DNA of 64,000 nucleotides from Alistipes sp. (GTDB lineage Bacteria; Bacteroidota; Bacteroidia; Bacteroidales; Rikenellaceae): NCBI GenBank assembly GCA_017483225.1, contig JAFULF010000006.1, positions 1 to 64,000 of the forward strand, read 5' to 3'. Shown piece by piece: positions 1 to 10,160 of this stretch (position 1 is its first letter; each line of letters starts with the position of its first letter). The notes under the pieces were generated by a model. It saw only the letters and a program-made list of their open reading frames with translations, ran no database searches and was not told where the DNA came from. The position numbers and the translations under genes were made by a program.

Positions 1-86
1 GTATGCACCAACTCAAAATAGTCGTATATCACCCCCGGCAACAACAACTTCAATGGATCTTCTATCTTCTCTTTACGCTTTCCCAT
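1..86 (-). CDS. Transposase-like protein, N-terminal fragment (cut by window edge)
   Basis: An open frame starts at an ATG (CAT at 84-86) and runs off the left edge after 28 codons. The visible peptide begins MGKRKEKIEDPLKLLLPG and continues into an IYDYFELV stretch. It recalls the short N-terminal-region protein of ISAon1-type elements (LLLPxGxxDYFE-like), but this is recognition by eye on a short piece. A promoter-like TACCTTTG on the same strand lies just upstream. If correct, an insertion sequence abuts the M64 peptidase gene. Confidence 0.4.
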   Translation of the reverse strand, partial: MGKRKEKIEDPLKLLLPGVIYDYFELVH

Positions 87-90
87 ACCG

Positions 91-98
91 CAAAGGTA
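91..98 (-). promoter_or_regulatory. TAnnTTTG promoter element, minus strand
   Basis: CAAAGGTA on the plus strand is TACCTTTG on the minus strand and matches the Bacteroidota -7 element. It sits only about 5 bases before the ATG of the fragment at 1-86, so the transcript would be almost leaderless. Confidence 0.4.
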
Positions 99-207
99 AT
101 AATTTTACGCTATCGCCCCACCGGAATTTTACAGTGAGCCGTTTTCAGCACCACGCTTTCTTTTTTTATTATCCCATTAGGTGTTGGTGGGCAATAACGA
201 CAATATT

Positions 208-3200
208 ATGAAGAAATTGTTCAAATTCTGGATTGTTGTTGCATTGCTACTCATGGCAGGGTGCAACAAGGATGGAGATGACATCGACGATGGCAATAAT
301 GCATCTTCTGAAGGGACAATCACCATCATCTCTGCCATGACCGACTTTACGGCAAAGGGCGGCTCAGCAGTTGTAACATTTGATGCCACAGCGCCGTGGA
401 CAGCCCGCATATTAAACAATCGAGCTGACAGCTGGTGCTCTGTCGAACCTGCAAGCGGACCAATGGGCAAGTCGAGCGTAACAATTACCACCACCGCCAA
501 TGATACTGCCTACGACCGCTCTGCTACGGTTGTCCTCAATGCTGGTAAATCGGAGTACCTCAGAGTGTCGCAGAAGCCTGAGGATGCGCTCACTATCACA
601 TCCTCGAAGTTTGAGATCCCCGTTGAGGGTGGCGAGGTCGTTATCGAGACTACGGCAAATGCCAGTATTGAATATGTTATTGATAAGGAGGCCAAGTCAT
701 GGATAACATACGAAGGCACACGAGCTATGACCACATCGAATCTTGTATTCAAAATCGCTCCCAGTGATGAAGAAGAGGTAAGAACGGGTGTGATTACCGT
801 TAAATGTGGCTCATGTAGCGAAGATATAACCATATATCAAGAGGGAACAAAACCTGCCATTGTGCTTTCTAAGAATAGAATAAATAAATCCTCACATAGG
901 CATACTGCCTATATAGACGTCAAGAGCAATGTTGATGTTACCGTCGAGATACCATCCGACATAGATTGGATCTCAGAAGATACCACTAAATCTACATCAA
1001 CAAATAGGTTCTATTTTGAGATCTCCGAGAACCTTGATACAGAAAACTCTCGCAGTGCAAAAATAAATTTTGCTAACAAAGAGTATGGTCTTACAGAAAC
1101 TCTAACTATCTATCAAGAAAGAAAGTGGACCATTATGTTGGACAAAACTGCGTATGTGTTAGGCACAGAGGGAGGACGATTGGAGTTTGATATCCAAACG
1201 AATTCAACGGTAAAAGTAAGATTGTCCGAAGGAGCAGAGAGTTGGATTAGCCAGGTCTCCACACGAGCATTAGAGACACGAAATTTATGCTTCGATGTGG
1301 CAAAATGTTCTCTGAATGAAATTCGAGAGGGGACCATCACACTTCTTGACGGCAATGCAAATCAGCATATTATTACAGTGAAACAGATGGGAACATCATA
1401 TATCGACCCGGAACTTGTTCCTGATGATGAAATTTGGTACAGAACATTGGATGGTAAGAAGTATAACACTCGTTATTGTGAAAGATTCACCGAGCAGCCA
1501 TTTAATGCTGCGATTATATCACACACATACGAGAATGGAATAGGTAAGATTAAGTGCGATGGAACTATAACAACTATCAATATATATGCATTATCTGACC
1601 CAAATAGCAAACTCTCTGAGTTGTATCTACCAAAAACCACCGAGACGATTAATGAAAGAGGAATTTACAATGCTCCTAACTTAACGACTCTACATATTCC
1701 TCAAAACCTTAATTTTTGCAGCAGCATAAATGATGGCAATATGATACAATTTACAGGTCATAATGTAAGTGAAGATGGTCGCTGTGTGATAATTGATGGT
1801 ACATTAGCAGCCTTCGCCTCTAAAAACATAACAGAATATACAACTCCGGCAGGGGTGAAACAGGTTTATAGCACTGCATTTCGTAACAGTCCTAAGTTGG
1901 CGGAGATTACTCTTTCCGAAGGGGTTGTGTCGTTGCGAGATAAAGCTTTTGAGAACTGTAAGTCTCTAAGAGTTGTAACTCTTCCGAGCACTCTCAAAAA
2001 TATAGATCACACAACATTCGATGGCTGTGATAATTTAGAGGCAGTATATGGAGATGTAACATCCGAAGACCATAGTTGTATTGTCTCCGAAAAAAAAACT
2101 TGTACTATATGCTATCAAAAAAGGACCAAAAGATTACAGGATTCCAGACAATATCACCCAAATAGCGGAATTTGCGTTTCATAGCGCAAATCTTGAAACA
2201 ATTACGATGGGAGATCAGGTTATAAGAATTGGAGGTTATGCTTTCTCGGACTGCCAAAGTCTAAAATCAGTCACGATATCTGCGAATACAAAAGAAATAG
2301 AATGGGGTCATTATAATCCATTTCACTGGTGCCTAAATCTCGAAACGATATATCTTCGAGCCCCTATACCTCCTAGGTGGTTTAGTGCTTGCTATTGTAA
2401 CTATCCAAATAACTTATCCGTCTTTGTTCCCAAAGGATCATTATCTCTATATCAGAATAGTGCTTGGTATAATGAATTTGGCCCGTATATGAAGGGGTAT
2501 GAATTTGAGAATCTGCCTGCTATTGATACCGACAAGTATTATATATCGACAGACTTCTCACAAGACGGGACTGTGGTTAAATTACAAACAGCGACAAAAG
2601 GCAATGGCATAGAGATTGTCTTGATGGGCGACAAATATAGCGACAGACAAATTGCCGACGGAACATATAGAGCTGATATGGAGGCTATGTACAATGCATT
2701 TTTTACCAGAGAGCCATTTAAGAGTTTTAGAGAGTTCTTTAATGTAAGTTATGTCAATGTTGCATCTCTAATTGAGGGCCAGACTTCTAAGTTGAGCGCA
2801 ATTATTGCGAGCAACGGTGTTAGCGTTGACAAAGAGGCATGTATCAAATATACTCTTAATGCTGTGCCAGAAGAGAAAATGGATAATACTGTGGTTGCAG
2901 TTTATGTGACCAATAGCGAATGGCCTGGGCTTTTTTCACGAGGCATGTGTACTATGTATGATCCAGAGGACCTATCGGATGATTATGGTAGTGGATTCTC
3001 GATAGCCAAAGTTTACTGTGCAGTGTCAGAACTTGATTACTATATCACCCATGAGGCATGTGGTCATGGATTTGGAAAACTGCAAGATGAGTATGTCTGG
3101 AGAGATTATCTTTGTAGATCCAAAGTTTTCCATCATGATTGGGGTTGGTCTAAGAATGTTGATATTACAGACGATCCTGCATCCATCTGTTGGAGTCATT

Positions 3201-3544
3201 TCCTGAGTGATGCTCGTTATGCTAACGAGGTCGGTATATACGAAGGTGGTGCGCTTTGGGAAGAAGGTGTATGGCGACCATCTCGCAACTCAGTTATGAA
3301 TGAAGACGAAGCGGGAAATTTCAATGCTCCATCACGTGAGGCTATCTACTACCGTATCCACAAGTTGGCCTATGGCGAGAGTTGGGAGTACAATTACGAA
3401 GAGTTTGTAGAGTGGGATGCTCGCAATCGTACTGCAACAGCGACGACAAACACACTCTCCTGCGAGCCAATGATATACAATAATGATGCAAGGCATTGTC
3501 CTCCGGTAATCGTAAATAAATCATGGAGGGAGTTTGTAAAATAA
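208..3544 (+). pseudogene. BACON / leucine-rich-repeat / M64 peptidase lipoprotein, frameshifted at an A9 run
   Basis: This is a predicted surface lipoprotein peptidase. The ATG at 208 begins MKKLFKFW, followed by a hydrophobic stretch and lipobox LMAGC, so I prefer it to the GTG at 181. The first frame (to 2184) carries about four BACON-like beta domains (roughly residues 45-420) and then BspA-type leucine-rich repeats. The second frame (open from 2081 to 3544) continues the repeats (YRIPDNITQIAEFAF) and ends in a family M64 (IgA peptidase-like) domain with zinc motif HEACGHGFGKLQDEY, whose first His codon is at 3050. The frames join at nine A's (2090-2098); removing one A gives a continuous protein of about 1,110 residues. 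As written, the protein stops at 2184 without the protease. The gene is more AT-rich than the core genes and contains many GATC sites. Causes could be phase variation, transcriptional slippage, a true mutation or a read error. Confidence 0.8.
2090..2098 (+). repeat. A9 homopolymer at the M64 gene frameshift
   Basis: Nine consecutive A's lie inside the leucine-rich-repeat coding region. Eight A's would keep the lipoprotein and protease halves in one frame. Poly-A runs of this length are prone to replication and transcription slippage. Confidence 0.85.
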
Positions 3545-3546
3545 TG

Positions 3547-3585
3547 GGTAATGATGCAAAAAGCGCCACTTTTTGCATCATTACC
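3547..3585. terminator. Perfect 17-bp stem-loop between convergent genes
   Basis: Left arm 3547-3563 (GGTAATGATGCAAAAAG) pairs perfectly with 3569-3585 around a 5-base loop, starting two bases after the M64 stop codon. A-rich and T-rich inner arms allow it to work in either direction. It is probably the terminator of the M64 gene. Confidence 0.7.
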
Positions 3586-3603
3586 AAATAATGGCAGCCA
3601 ACA

Positions 3604-3639
3604 ATTAAACGGTAGCGGTTTTTACCGCTACCGTTTAAT
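3604..3639. terminator. Second perfect stem-loop, 16-bp arms
   Basis: Arms 3604-3619 (ATTAAACGGTAGCGGT) and 3624-3639 are perfectly complementary around TTTT. It lies between the convergent M64 and fabG genes and probably terminates fabG transcription, or both transcripts. Confidence 0.65.
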
Positions 3640-3691
3640 ATTGTTTCCTTCAACTGCTCGAAGGGTATTTTACATAATCATTTTCCGGATT

Positions 3692-4438
3692 TTAGCAGTT
3701 CATACCGCCGCAGCAGTGTACGACCTGACCCGTAACATACGACGAGAGGTCGGATGCGAGGAAGAGTGCCACCTTTGCAACCTCCTCCGGAGTGCCGCCA
3801 CGACGCATAGGTATCGTCTTGTTCCACTGCTCACGAATCTCCTCCGGCAGCTGTGCGGTCATCTCGGTAATGATGAAGCCCGGAGCGATGCAGTTTGCAC
3901 GGATGCCACGAGGGCCCATCTCCTTGGCGATAGACTTCGCCAGACCAATCATACCCGCCTTGGATGCCGAGTAGTTGCACTGGCCGGCATTGCCGCTCAC
4001 GCCCACAACCGACGACATATTTATAATAGAGCCACCACGCTGACGAGCCATAACAGGCGTTACGGCGTGGATAAAGTTGAATGCCGACTTCAAATTCACG
4101 TTGATAACGGCATCCCACTGCGCCTCGCTCATACGCATCATAAGGCCATCCTTTGTAATGCCGGCGTTGTTTACCAGTACGTCGATACGGCCGAAGTCTG
4201 CCATAATCTGCTCGACAACCTCGTGAGTCTGCTCGAAGTTCGCAGCATTTGATGCATAAGCCTTTACACGAACACCAAACTTCTCCAATTCTGCCGCTGT
4301 GGCAAGAACTGCATCATTCAACTCCAAATCGGTAAATGCGATATCTGCGCCCTGCTCTGCAAAAGCGGTAGCAACAGCCTTACCAATTCCCCTTCCTGCA
4401 CCTGTGATAAGTGCCACTTTTCCTTCAAGAAGTTTCAT
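3692..4438 (-). CDS. fabG: 3-oxoacyl-[acyl-carrier-protein] reductase FabG
   Basis: This is an NADPH-dependent short-chain dehydrogenase/reductase that reduces 3-oxoacyl-ACP in fatty-acid elongation. The 248-residue length is typical. The N-terminus has the nucleotide-binding motif TGAGRGIG, followed by NNAG, the catalytic Ser in the SSVVG segment and the YSASK (Tyr-x3-Lys) pair, and ends with the TGQVVHCCGGM tail usual for FabG. It starts at the only well-placed ATG, about 45 bases from a minus-strand TATCTTTG promoter element. It is divergent from glyA and apparently monocistronic. Other SDR substrates cannot be excluded, but the FabG signature is good. Confidence 0.9.
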   Translation of the reverse strand: MKLLEGKVALITGAGRGIGKAVATAFAEQGADIAFTDLELNDAVLATAAELEKFGVRVKAYASNAANFEQTHEVVEQIMADFGRIDVLVNNAGITKDGLMMRMSEAQWDAVINVNLKSAFNFIHAVTPVMARQRGGSIINMSSVVGVSGNAGQCNYSASKAGMIGLAKSIAKEMGPRGIRANCIAPGFIITEMTAQLPEEIREQWNKTIPMRRGGTPEEVAKVALFLASDLSSYVTGQVVHCCGGMNC

Positions 4439-4481
4439 AATAAAATCTGTTTTTTATAACAAAATGTTAAATAAATCTCGC

Positions 4482-4489
4482 CAAAGATA
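4482..4489 (-). promoter_or_regulatory. TAnnTTTG promoter element for fabG
   Basis: CAAAGATA on the plus strand reads TATCTTTG on the minus strand, 44 bases upstream of the fabG ATG. It matches the Bacteroidota -7 consensus. Confidence 0.6.
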
Positions 4490-4512
4490 GCCATTTTATT
4501 TGAAAAATACCG

Positions 4513-4520
4513 TACCTTTG
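4513..4520 (+). promoter_or_regulatory. TAnnTTTG promoter element for glyA
   Basis: TACCTTTG lies 44 bases before the glyA ATG and matches the -7 consensus. No clean TTTG -33 box is seen at the usual spacing. Confidence 0.6.
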
Positions 4521-4563
4521 GGGGAAAGAAATGATAAAAATAACGTAACACACTGATAATTAT

Positions 4564-5844
4564 ATGAAAAACGATTCTCAATTATTTGAGCTCATCGCCG
4601 CCGAGCGTGAGCGTCAGATGCACGGCATCGAACTTATCGCATCCGAGAACTTTGTTAGCGACAACGTGCTTGCCGCTATGGGCTCCGTTCTGACCAACAA
4701 ATACGCCGAGGGCTATCCTGCGGCACGCTATTATGGAGGTTGCGAGGTAGTGGATAAGGTGGAGAGCCTGGCCATCGAGCGCATCTGCCGCCTTTATGGT
4801 GCGGAGTACGCCAATGTTCAGCCTCACTCGGGCGCACAGGCCAATATGGCGGTATTCTTCGCTGTGCTGAAACCGGGCGACACCTTCCTCGGTCTTAACC
4901 TCTCGCACGGAGGACACCTCTCGCACGGCTCGGCAGTGAATATGTCGGGTACCTACTTTAACGCCGTAAGCTACTCGGTGAAGGAGAGCGACGGCCGTGT
5001 AGATTACGACGAGATGGAGGCAAAGGCTATGGAGTGCAAGCCGAAGCTCATCATCGGTGGAGCATCGGCATACTCCCGTGAGTGGGACTACGCCCGTATG
5101 CGTGAGATTGCCGACAAGGTGGGCGCACTGCTTATGATTGATATGGCCCACACCGCAGGTCTTATTGCGGCAGGCCTGCTCGAAAACCCTGTCAAGTACG
5201 CACATATCGTGACCTCGACAACCCACAAGACGCTGCGTGGCCCTCGTGGAGGTATCATCCTCCTCGGCAAGGACTTCGACAACCCGTGGGGCTTGACCAC
5301 GCCGAAGGGTGTCGTTAAGAAGATGTCGCAGATTCTCAACTCGGCAGTCTTCCCGGGTATTCAGGGCGGACCGCTTGAACATGTCATCGCCGCCAAGGCT
5401 GTGGCATTCGGCGAGGCTCTCGACCCTTCGTTCAAGGAGTACCAGCAGCAGGTTGTGAAGAACGCCAAGGCCCTCTCGGAGGCATTTGTCAAGCGAGGCT
5501 ACAACATCGTCTCGGGCGGCACCGACAACCACCTTATTTTGGTTGATTTGCGCACCAAGTTCCCAGAACTGACCGGCAAGGTGGCAGAGAAGGCTCTTGT
5601 GGCTGCCGATATCACCACCAATAAGAATATGGTGCCGTTTGATAGCCGCTCGGCGTTCCAGACTTCGGGCTTGCGCTTCGGTACCCCTGCAATCACCACC
5701 CGAGGTGTGAAGGAGGAGCAGATGGAGGTTATCGTGTCGCTTATCGACCGAGTGCTGCACGACCCTGAGAACGAGCAGAATATCGCCGAGGTTCGTGCCG
5801 AGGTCAATGCCCTGATGGCAAACTATCCACTCTTTGCGTGGTAA
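4564..5844 (+). CDS. glyA: Serine hydroxymethyltransferase
   Basis: This is a PLP enzyme that interconverts serine and glycine while loading one carbon onto tetrahydrofolate. It supplies glycine and, through 5,10-methylene-THF and FolD, formyl groups for the purine enzymes encoded later in the window. The 426 residues are the normal bacterial length. Visible signatures are HSGAQAN, the cofactor-site [13 protein letters not shown] with the Schiff-base Lys, and the GTDNHL segment. It is preceded by a promoter-like TACCTTTG and followed by a stem-loop, so it is probably monocistronic. Confidence 0.97.
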   Translation: MKNDSQLFELIAAERERQMHGIELIASENFVSDNVLAAMGSVLTNKYAEGYPAARYYGGCEVVDKVESLAIERICRLYGAEYANVQPHSGAQANMAVFFAVLKPGDTFLGLNLSHGGHLSHGSAVNMSGTYFNAVSYSVKESDGRVDYDEMEAKAMECKPKLIIGGASAYSREWDYARMREIADKVGALLMIDMAHTAGLIAAGLLENPVKYAHIVTSTTHKTLRGPRGGIILLGKDFDNPWGLTTPKGVVKKMSQILNSAVFPGIQGGPLEHVIAAKAVAFGEALDPSFKEYQQQVVKNAKALSEAFVKRGYNIVSGGTDNHLILVDLRTKFPELTGKVAEKALVAADITTNKNMVPFDSRSAFQTSGLRFGTPAITTRGVKEEQMEVIVSLIDRVLHDPENEQNIAEVRAEVNALMANYPLFAW

Positions 5845-5866
5845 AGGATATTATTAAATGTAAATC

Positions 5867-5902
5867 ACTGCGATAGTCGTCAGGGCTATCGCAGTCTTTG
5901 CC
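5867..5902 (+). terminator. Terminator-like stem-loop after glyA
   Basis: ACTGCGATAG (5867-5876) pairs with CTATCGCAGT (5886-5895) around a 9-base loop, followed by a T-rich CTTTGCCTATTT. It separates glyA from the phosphatase gene. Confidence 0.6.
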
Positions 5903-5910
5903 TATTTAAT

Positions 5911-6399
5911 ATGAAACAGCGAGTATTATTTGTCTGTCTGGGAAATATATGTCGTTCGCCGGCGGCTAATGGCATTATGGAGAAGATGGTTGCCGAGGCG
6001 GGATTGCAGAAGTGCATAGAGGTCGATTCGGCAGGTGTTATGGGGTGGCACGCAGGCAATCTGCCCGACCCTCGTATGGTTCAGGCGGCGGCCTCTCACG
6101 GCTACAACCTTACACATCGTGCACGTCAGGTGCGGGAGGAGGACTACTACAACTTCGATATGATTATCGTTATGGACGACAGCAACTACGAGGAGGTGAG
6201 CCGTCTTGCTCCGGAGCGCAAGTACCTCGACAAACTCTATCGTATGACCGAGTTCACGACGGAATACCCCGACTACCACTACGTTCCCGACCCATACTAC
6301 GAGGGCGTGGAGGGCTTTCATCTTGTTATCGGGATGCTCGAAAACGGCTGTCGGGAGCTCCTCAAACAGCTCTCGGAGAGGTGTCATCCTGCCGAGTAG
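5911..6399 (+). CDS. Low-molecular-weight protein-tyrosine phosphatase
   Basis: This is a cytoplasmic phosphatase of the LMW-PTP family (Wzb/YfkJ-like). The N-terminal P-loop VCLGNICRSP carries the CX5R(S/T) active site (Cys at about residue 9), and the general-acid loop appears as YVPDPYY near residue 128. The 162-residue length is normal. It lies 63 bases upstream of the sulfatase-like membrane gene and is possibly co-transcribed. There is no tyrosine kinase or capsule gene nearby, so the substrate is unknown. Confidence 0.92.
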   Translation: MKQRVLFVCLGNICRSPAANGIMEKMVAEAGLQKCIEVDSAGVMGWHAGNLPDPRMVQAAASHGYNLTHRARQVREEDYYNFDMIIVMDDSNYEEVSRLAPERKYLDKLYRMTEFTTEYPDYHYVPDPYYEGVEGFHLVIGMLENGCRELLKQLSERCHPAE

Positions 6400-6462
6400 G
6401 AGGCGTTGCAACGAGTTGTTTGGAGCCGTCGCCCGACTATCATCCGATATAATTCATAGTTT

Positions 6463-8393
6463 ATGGCACATTTTTGCAGGATATTTCCCGTACTTACCCT
6501 TTATCGCATAGTGTTGCTCTATGCCGTGTTGATGCTGTGCAGGGTGGCTTTCGCCCTCTATAATCTTCCTATATTGGGAGATATTGAGGCGGCAGAACTC
6601 CCCGCCCTCATATACGGAGGCTTGCGCTTTGACACCATATCCGTATGCTATGCCTTCGGAGTGTGGATTTTATTGAGTCTGCTGCCATTGCGGTTGAGGG
6701 AGCATAGGCTCTATCAGGCTGTGCTCTTCTGGTACTATGTGGTCGTGGGGGCTATCTGTGTGGCGATAAACCTCTCTGATGCCATCTACTTCCGCTATAC
6801 GCAGAAGCGATTTACTGCCGAGGAGCTGTTTTTTGCCGACAATTCAAACTCGTTGCAACTAATATTTAAGTTCGCAGCAGAGAACCTGCACCTTGTGCTG
6901 GTCGGGGTAGGGCTGATTGCACTGCTCGCTTGGGGTTATCGCCGCAAGATTGCACCCGCCTCTATGCTCAAAGGGGGGGGTACTACTTGGCAAATGCCGC
7001 CGTGCTTTGCCTCTCTCTTGTGTTGTGCGTGGCAGGCATACGTGGCGGATTAAGCCGTATGGCACGCCCGACAGCGATTCCCTACTCGCTCAAATTCGCC
7101 AAGACCGGAGATAAAGCAAATATTGTCTTGTCGAATCCTTACTGCATCATTCGCACAATCGGCGGCAATCGCTTGGAGGTGCCTCGCTACTTTGATGGCG
7201 AACAGCTTGCAGATACCTATACGCCTTACCACTTCCCGACCCCGAAGCAGGAGTTCACGCCCCGAAATGTCGTCATCTTCGTCATTGAGAGTATGTCGGC
7301 AGAGAATTCGGCTTTTCTTGCTCCCGACTTGTACGATGGTAGCGAGCAGAGGGGTTATACCCCATTCCTCGACTCTCTTATGCAGAACGGGTACGCTTTC
7401 AGACGTATGTACTCCAACGGCAAACGCTCCATACAGGCGTTGCCGAGCATCTGGGGCTCAATCCCTTCGCTTGTAAAGCCGTTTATGCTGATGCCCCAGT
7501 CGCTTGGCGAGAGTCGGCCGCTGCCCGCATTGTTGCGTGACAAGGGCTACTCGACAGCTTTCTTCTGCGGCTCCGAGCGTGGCTCTATGGGCTTTGATGC
7601 GTATGCCGTCTCGGCGGGATTTGAGAGGTGTTTGAGCAAGGAGGATTACGAGAGGGCGCACGGCCACAACGACTTTGATGGATACTGGGGCATCTGGGAT
7701 GACAAGTTCCTCTCTTTTATGGGCGAGAGCATAGACCGCCTTACGCAACCATTCCTCGCCTCGATATTTACCACCTTCTCGCATCATCCTTTTGTTACGC
7801 CGGCGGAGTGGAAGGCTCGCCTGCCGAAGGGCGATACGCCGATGCAGCCTTGTGCGGCATATCTGGACGGTGCGATAGAGAACTTCTTTGCGGAGAATAG
7901 GGATAAGGAGTGGTTCGACAAGACCATCTTCGTATTTGTTGCAGACCACGTCTCCTGCGAGCATTATGCCGAGCGCACAAACCTCTCGCCCGGAGATTTC
8001 CATATCATAGGCCTGCTCTATACGCCCGACAAATCGCTGCAAGGAGTATGCGACGAGTCGGTGTCGCAGATAGATATTATGCCGACCCTGCTGGGCATTC
8101 TTAACTACGACGCTCCATATTTTGCCTATGGCAGGGATGTTTTCAACTCCGACTCGAAGCCGATGACCATCGTGTATGATAATGGAGAGTACAAGGTGTT
8201 TACCGCCCGCCATATACACATATTTAGCGAGGGTACTGTGCACGAAATCTACGAAATATCGGATATTTCTCGCACAAACAACCTACTCGAAAGTGAGTAC
8301 GACCCAAACGTCGAGATGGCGATAAAGGCGTTTGTTCAACAATACTACGAACACGCCGAGCGGAAGAGCTATATAGTTCCCGAGCAGCGTTAA
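6463..8393 (+). pseudogene. LTA-synthase-family (sulfatase-like) membrane protein, frameshifted at a G8 run
   Basis: This is a predicted membrane-anchored phosphoglycerol or phosphoethanolamine transferase of the alkaline-phosphatase superfamily. The first frame (6463-7053) gives four hydrophobic membrane segments. The second frame, joined at about 6975, gives a fifth (YYLANAAVLCLSLVLCVAGI) and then the extracytoplasmic catalytic domain, with FVIESMSAENS (metal-binding Glu), the nucleophile region NGKRSIQALPS and FVADHVSCEHY. One extra G in the run 6973-6980 (eight to nine) restores a single protein of about 643 residues. As written, only the membrane part plus 26 missense residues is made. 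A T8 terminator follows. Because the rest of both frames is intact, this is either a phase-variable gene, a recent mutation or a base-calling error. Confidence 0.8.
6973..6980 (+). repeat. G8 homopolymer at the LTA-synthase-like frameshift
   Basis: Eight consecutive G's encode a Gly-Gly-Gly segment between the fourth and fifth membrane helices. Nine G's would keep the frame open. Confidence 0.85.
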
Positions 8394-8412
8394 TAGGCGA
8401 TATATAACGAAG

Positions 8413-8453
8413 TGAGGCTGTCCCCGATTTGCGGACAGCCTCATCTTTTTTTT
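8413..8453. terminator. Strong intrinsic terminator (11-bp stem, T8)
   Basis: TGAGGCTGTCC (8413-8423) pairs perfectly with 8433-8443, followed by TCTTTTTTTT. It ends the sulfatase-like gene and lies 12 bases past the end of the convergent metallophosphoesterase gene. Confidence 0.85.
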
Positions 8454-8464
8454 GTCAGAACAGA

Positions 8465-10141
8465 CTATTTGGTGTAATAGAGCGGATACTCGGCAGGGCG
8501 CACGTGTGTCTGCGTGAAGGTCTCGCCGTAAGGGGTTGTGAGCGTAACCGTAACGTCGGCATTCTTCGATGCGGCCTTGGCACGGAACATATGGTAGCAG
8601 CGGGAGAGTTCGTTGGTCTTGCCGTGCATCTGCTTCGACTTGGCACGTGCAGGCGCAAAGATGACCTCCGCAGCACGAGGGTCGCTATCCGACACCTGCT
8701 CAACCTCCAACTTTTGGCCATTCTCGCTGATGGTGAGCGTGCAGCCCTCCTCCCAGTGGAAGCAGTTTACATATATGTAGTTCTCGTACTGCGCCTCGGC
8801 ATAGTTGGTCTGGTTGGGGTGCAACTCGCAGAGGTGGCGGAGGCTCTCGCTTGTGGCATATCTCTCTCGCAGGCCGTTGATGTCGTAGGTGCGGAATGGT
8901 ACCTGCTCGCCCTTCTCGACGCTGTGCCAGCTCTTCGTGAACTCCTTGCCGTCAAATGTGCAGCAGAAGAAGCCTGCATCGCCGCCATCCTCGCCAATAT
9001 TTGTGCCGCTCACATTCGGAGTCTTCCAGAGGTCGCCGGCAATGGCGGTGAGGTTACACTCTGTGATGTTAGGGTAGGCGGGGTGAACATTCGAGATATT
9101 CTGATGCTTGTGGCCGGAGAAGATGCGCACCGACTCATAATCCTTCAACAGCTCGACAAAAGGCTCTGCACGCTCATCCGTAAAGCCCGAAACTTGCAAG
9201 CCGTCGCCATTACGGGTGAAGAGCGGGGCGTGCATACATACGACAAGTGGCGTATCCTTGCTCACCGATGCCAAATCCTGGCGCAACCACTCCAACTGTA
9301 CATCATCGACGTAGAGGTCGTAGTTGCGGGAGCCGACAACGCCCTTGTGACGTTTCTGGTCGGCCTTAACCTCGTTCTTATAGACGATATTATCCAGCAA
9401 CACAAGGTGTACATTGCCGATGTTCATCGAGAAGTGGGTCGGGCCAAAGACCTTGCGGAAACGGAGCGAGCCCTTCATATCGGTATCGTCATTCGGCTGC
9501 GTCGATGGGTCGTAGTCGTGGTTGCCCATAACGCAGAGGAATGGCACCGGAAAACCCTGCTCGACCAGATACGACGGCACACGCTCGATATCGAAGCCCG
9601 TTTCGTACCAGAATCTGTCCCAAGTGACATCGCCAAGGTTGATGGCGTAGGTCAGCGTTCCGTAGTTTCGGGCACAAGCACGCTTGATGGCAGGGAGGCA
9701 GAGCTCCTGAAAGTATCTTAAATCCTCCACCTTCTTGTCGTTGCACAGGTGCGAGTCCGAAAACATCAGAAGCGAGAACTTCTTGTCGTTGACCTTCTCC
9801 AACTCGAAGTCGTGACGCTCACGCTTGGTTGCCGGAGCGGTAGTTGCCTGCCAATGTGCGAGGCGCACGTCGCCCATAAATTTCGGCGCATAACCCGATG
9901 GGGTAGAGATATATACGTGGCCGTAGCGCTTGTCGGACTTCAAGGTGTAGATGCCCTTGGCATCCGTCTTGGTCACATTCACGCCGTCCGACACACTCAC
10001 GCCTGCCAGCGGCTCGTCGCCACAATATACCACGCCGGTCAGAGTCACATCCTTTGCGGCCTTAATCTTCTTGACGTTGTAGGCTGCCTCTGCCGAGCAT
10101 ATTGTGCAGAGGGCCAAAATAAGGGTTAGAAATCGTTTCAT
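8465..10141 (-). CDS. Exported calcineurin-like metallophosphoesterase
   Basis: This is a secreted or periplasmic binuclear-metal phosphoesterase. I start it at the ATG at 10141 (MKRFLTLILALCTICSAEA, a clear signal peptide); an upstream ATG at 10255 adds 38 residues without signal character and runs into the dipeptidase gene. An N-terminal beta domain (residues about 20-110, carboxypeptidase-regulatory-like) is followed by the Metallophos core with SDSH, NLGDVTWD, MGNHDYD, CMHAPL and SGHKHQ, then a C-terminal beta domain of about 140 residues. This three-part build is common in Bacteroides. The natural substrate is unknown. It is 19 bases downstream of the dipeptidase and probably the last gene of the glmM operon. 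Confidence 0.88.
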   Translation of the reverse strand: MKRFLTLILALCTICSAEAAYNVKKIKAAKDVTLTGVVYCGDEPLAGVSVSDGVNVTKTDAKGIYTLKSDKRYGHVYISTPSGYAPKFMGDVRLAHWQATTAPATKRERHDFELEKVNDKKFSLLMFSDSHLCNDKKVEDLRYFQELCLPAIKRACARNYGTLTYAINLGDVTWDRFWYETGFDIERVPSYLVEQGFPVPFLCVMGNHDYDPSTQPNDDTDMKGSLRFRKVFGPTHFSMNIGNVHLVLLDNIVYKNEVKADQKRHKGVVGSRNYDLYVDDVQLEWLRQDLASVSKDTPLVVCMHAPLFTRNGDGLQVSGFTDERAEPFVELLKDYESVRIFSGHKHQNISNVHPAYPNITECNLTAIAGDLWKTPNVSGTNIGEDGGDAGFFCCTFDGKEFTKSWHSVEKGEQVPFRTYDINGLRERYATSESLRHLCELHPNQTNYAEAQYENYIYVNCFHWEEGCTLTISENGQKLEVEQVSDSDPRAAEVIFAPARAKSKQMHGKTNELSRCYHMFRAKAASKNADVTVTLTTPYGETFTQTHVRPAEYPLYYTK

Positions 10142-10160
10142 ACTATGTTGTGTGTAAGGT

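Noticed and set aside
2081-2110. Programmed -1 ribosomal frameshift at the A9 run
   Set aside because: The required change is +1 (or -2), whereas slippery A-runs usually give -1. DNA or RNA slippage is more likely.
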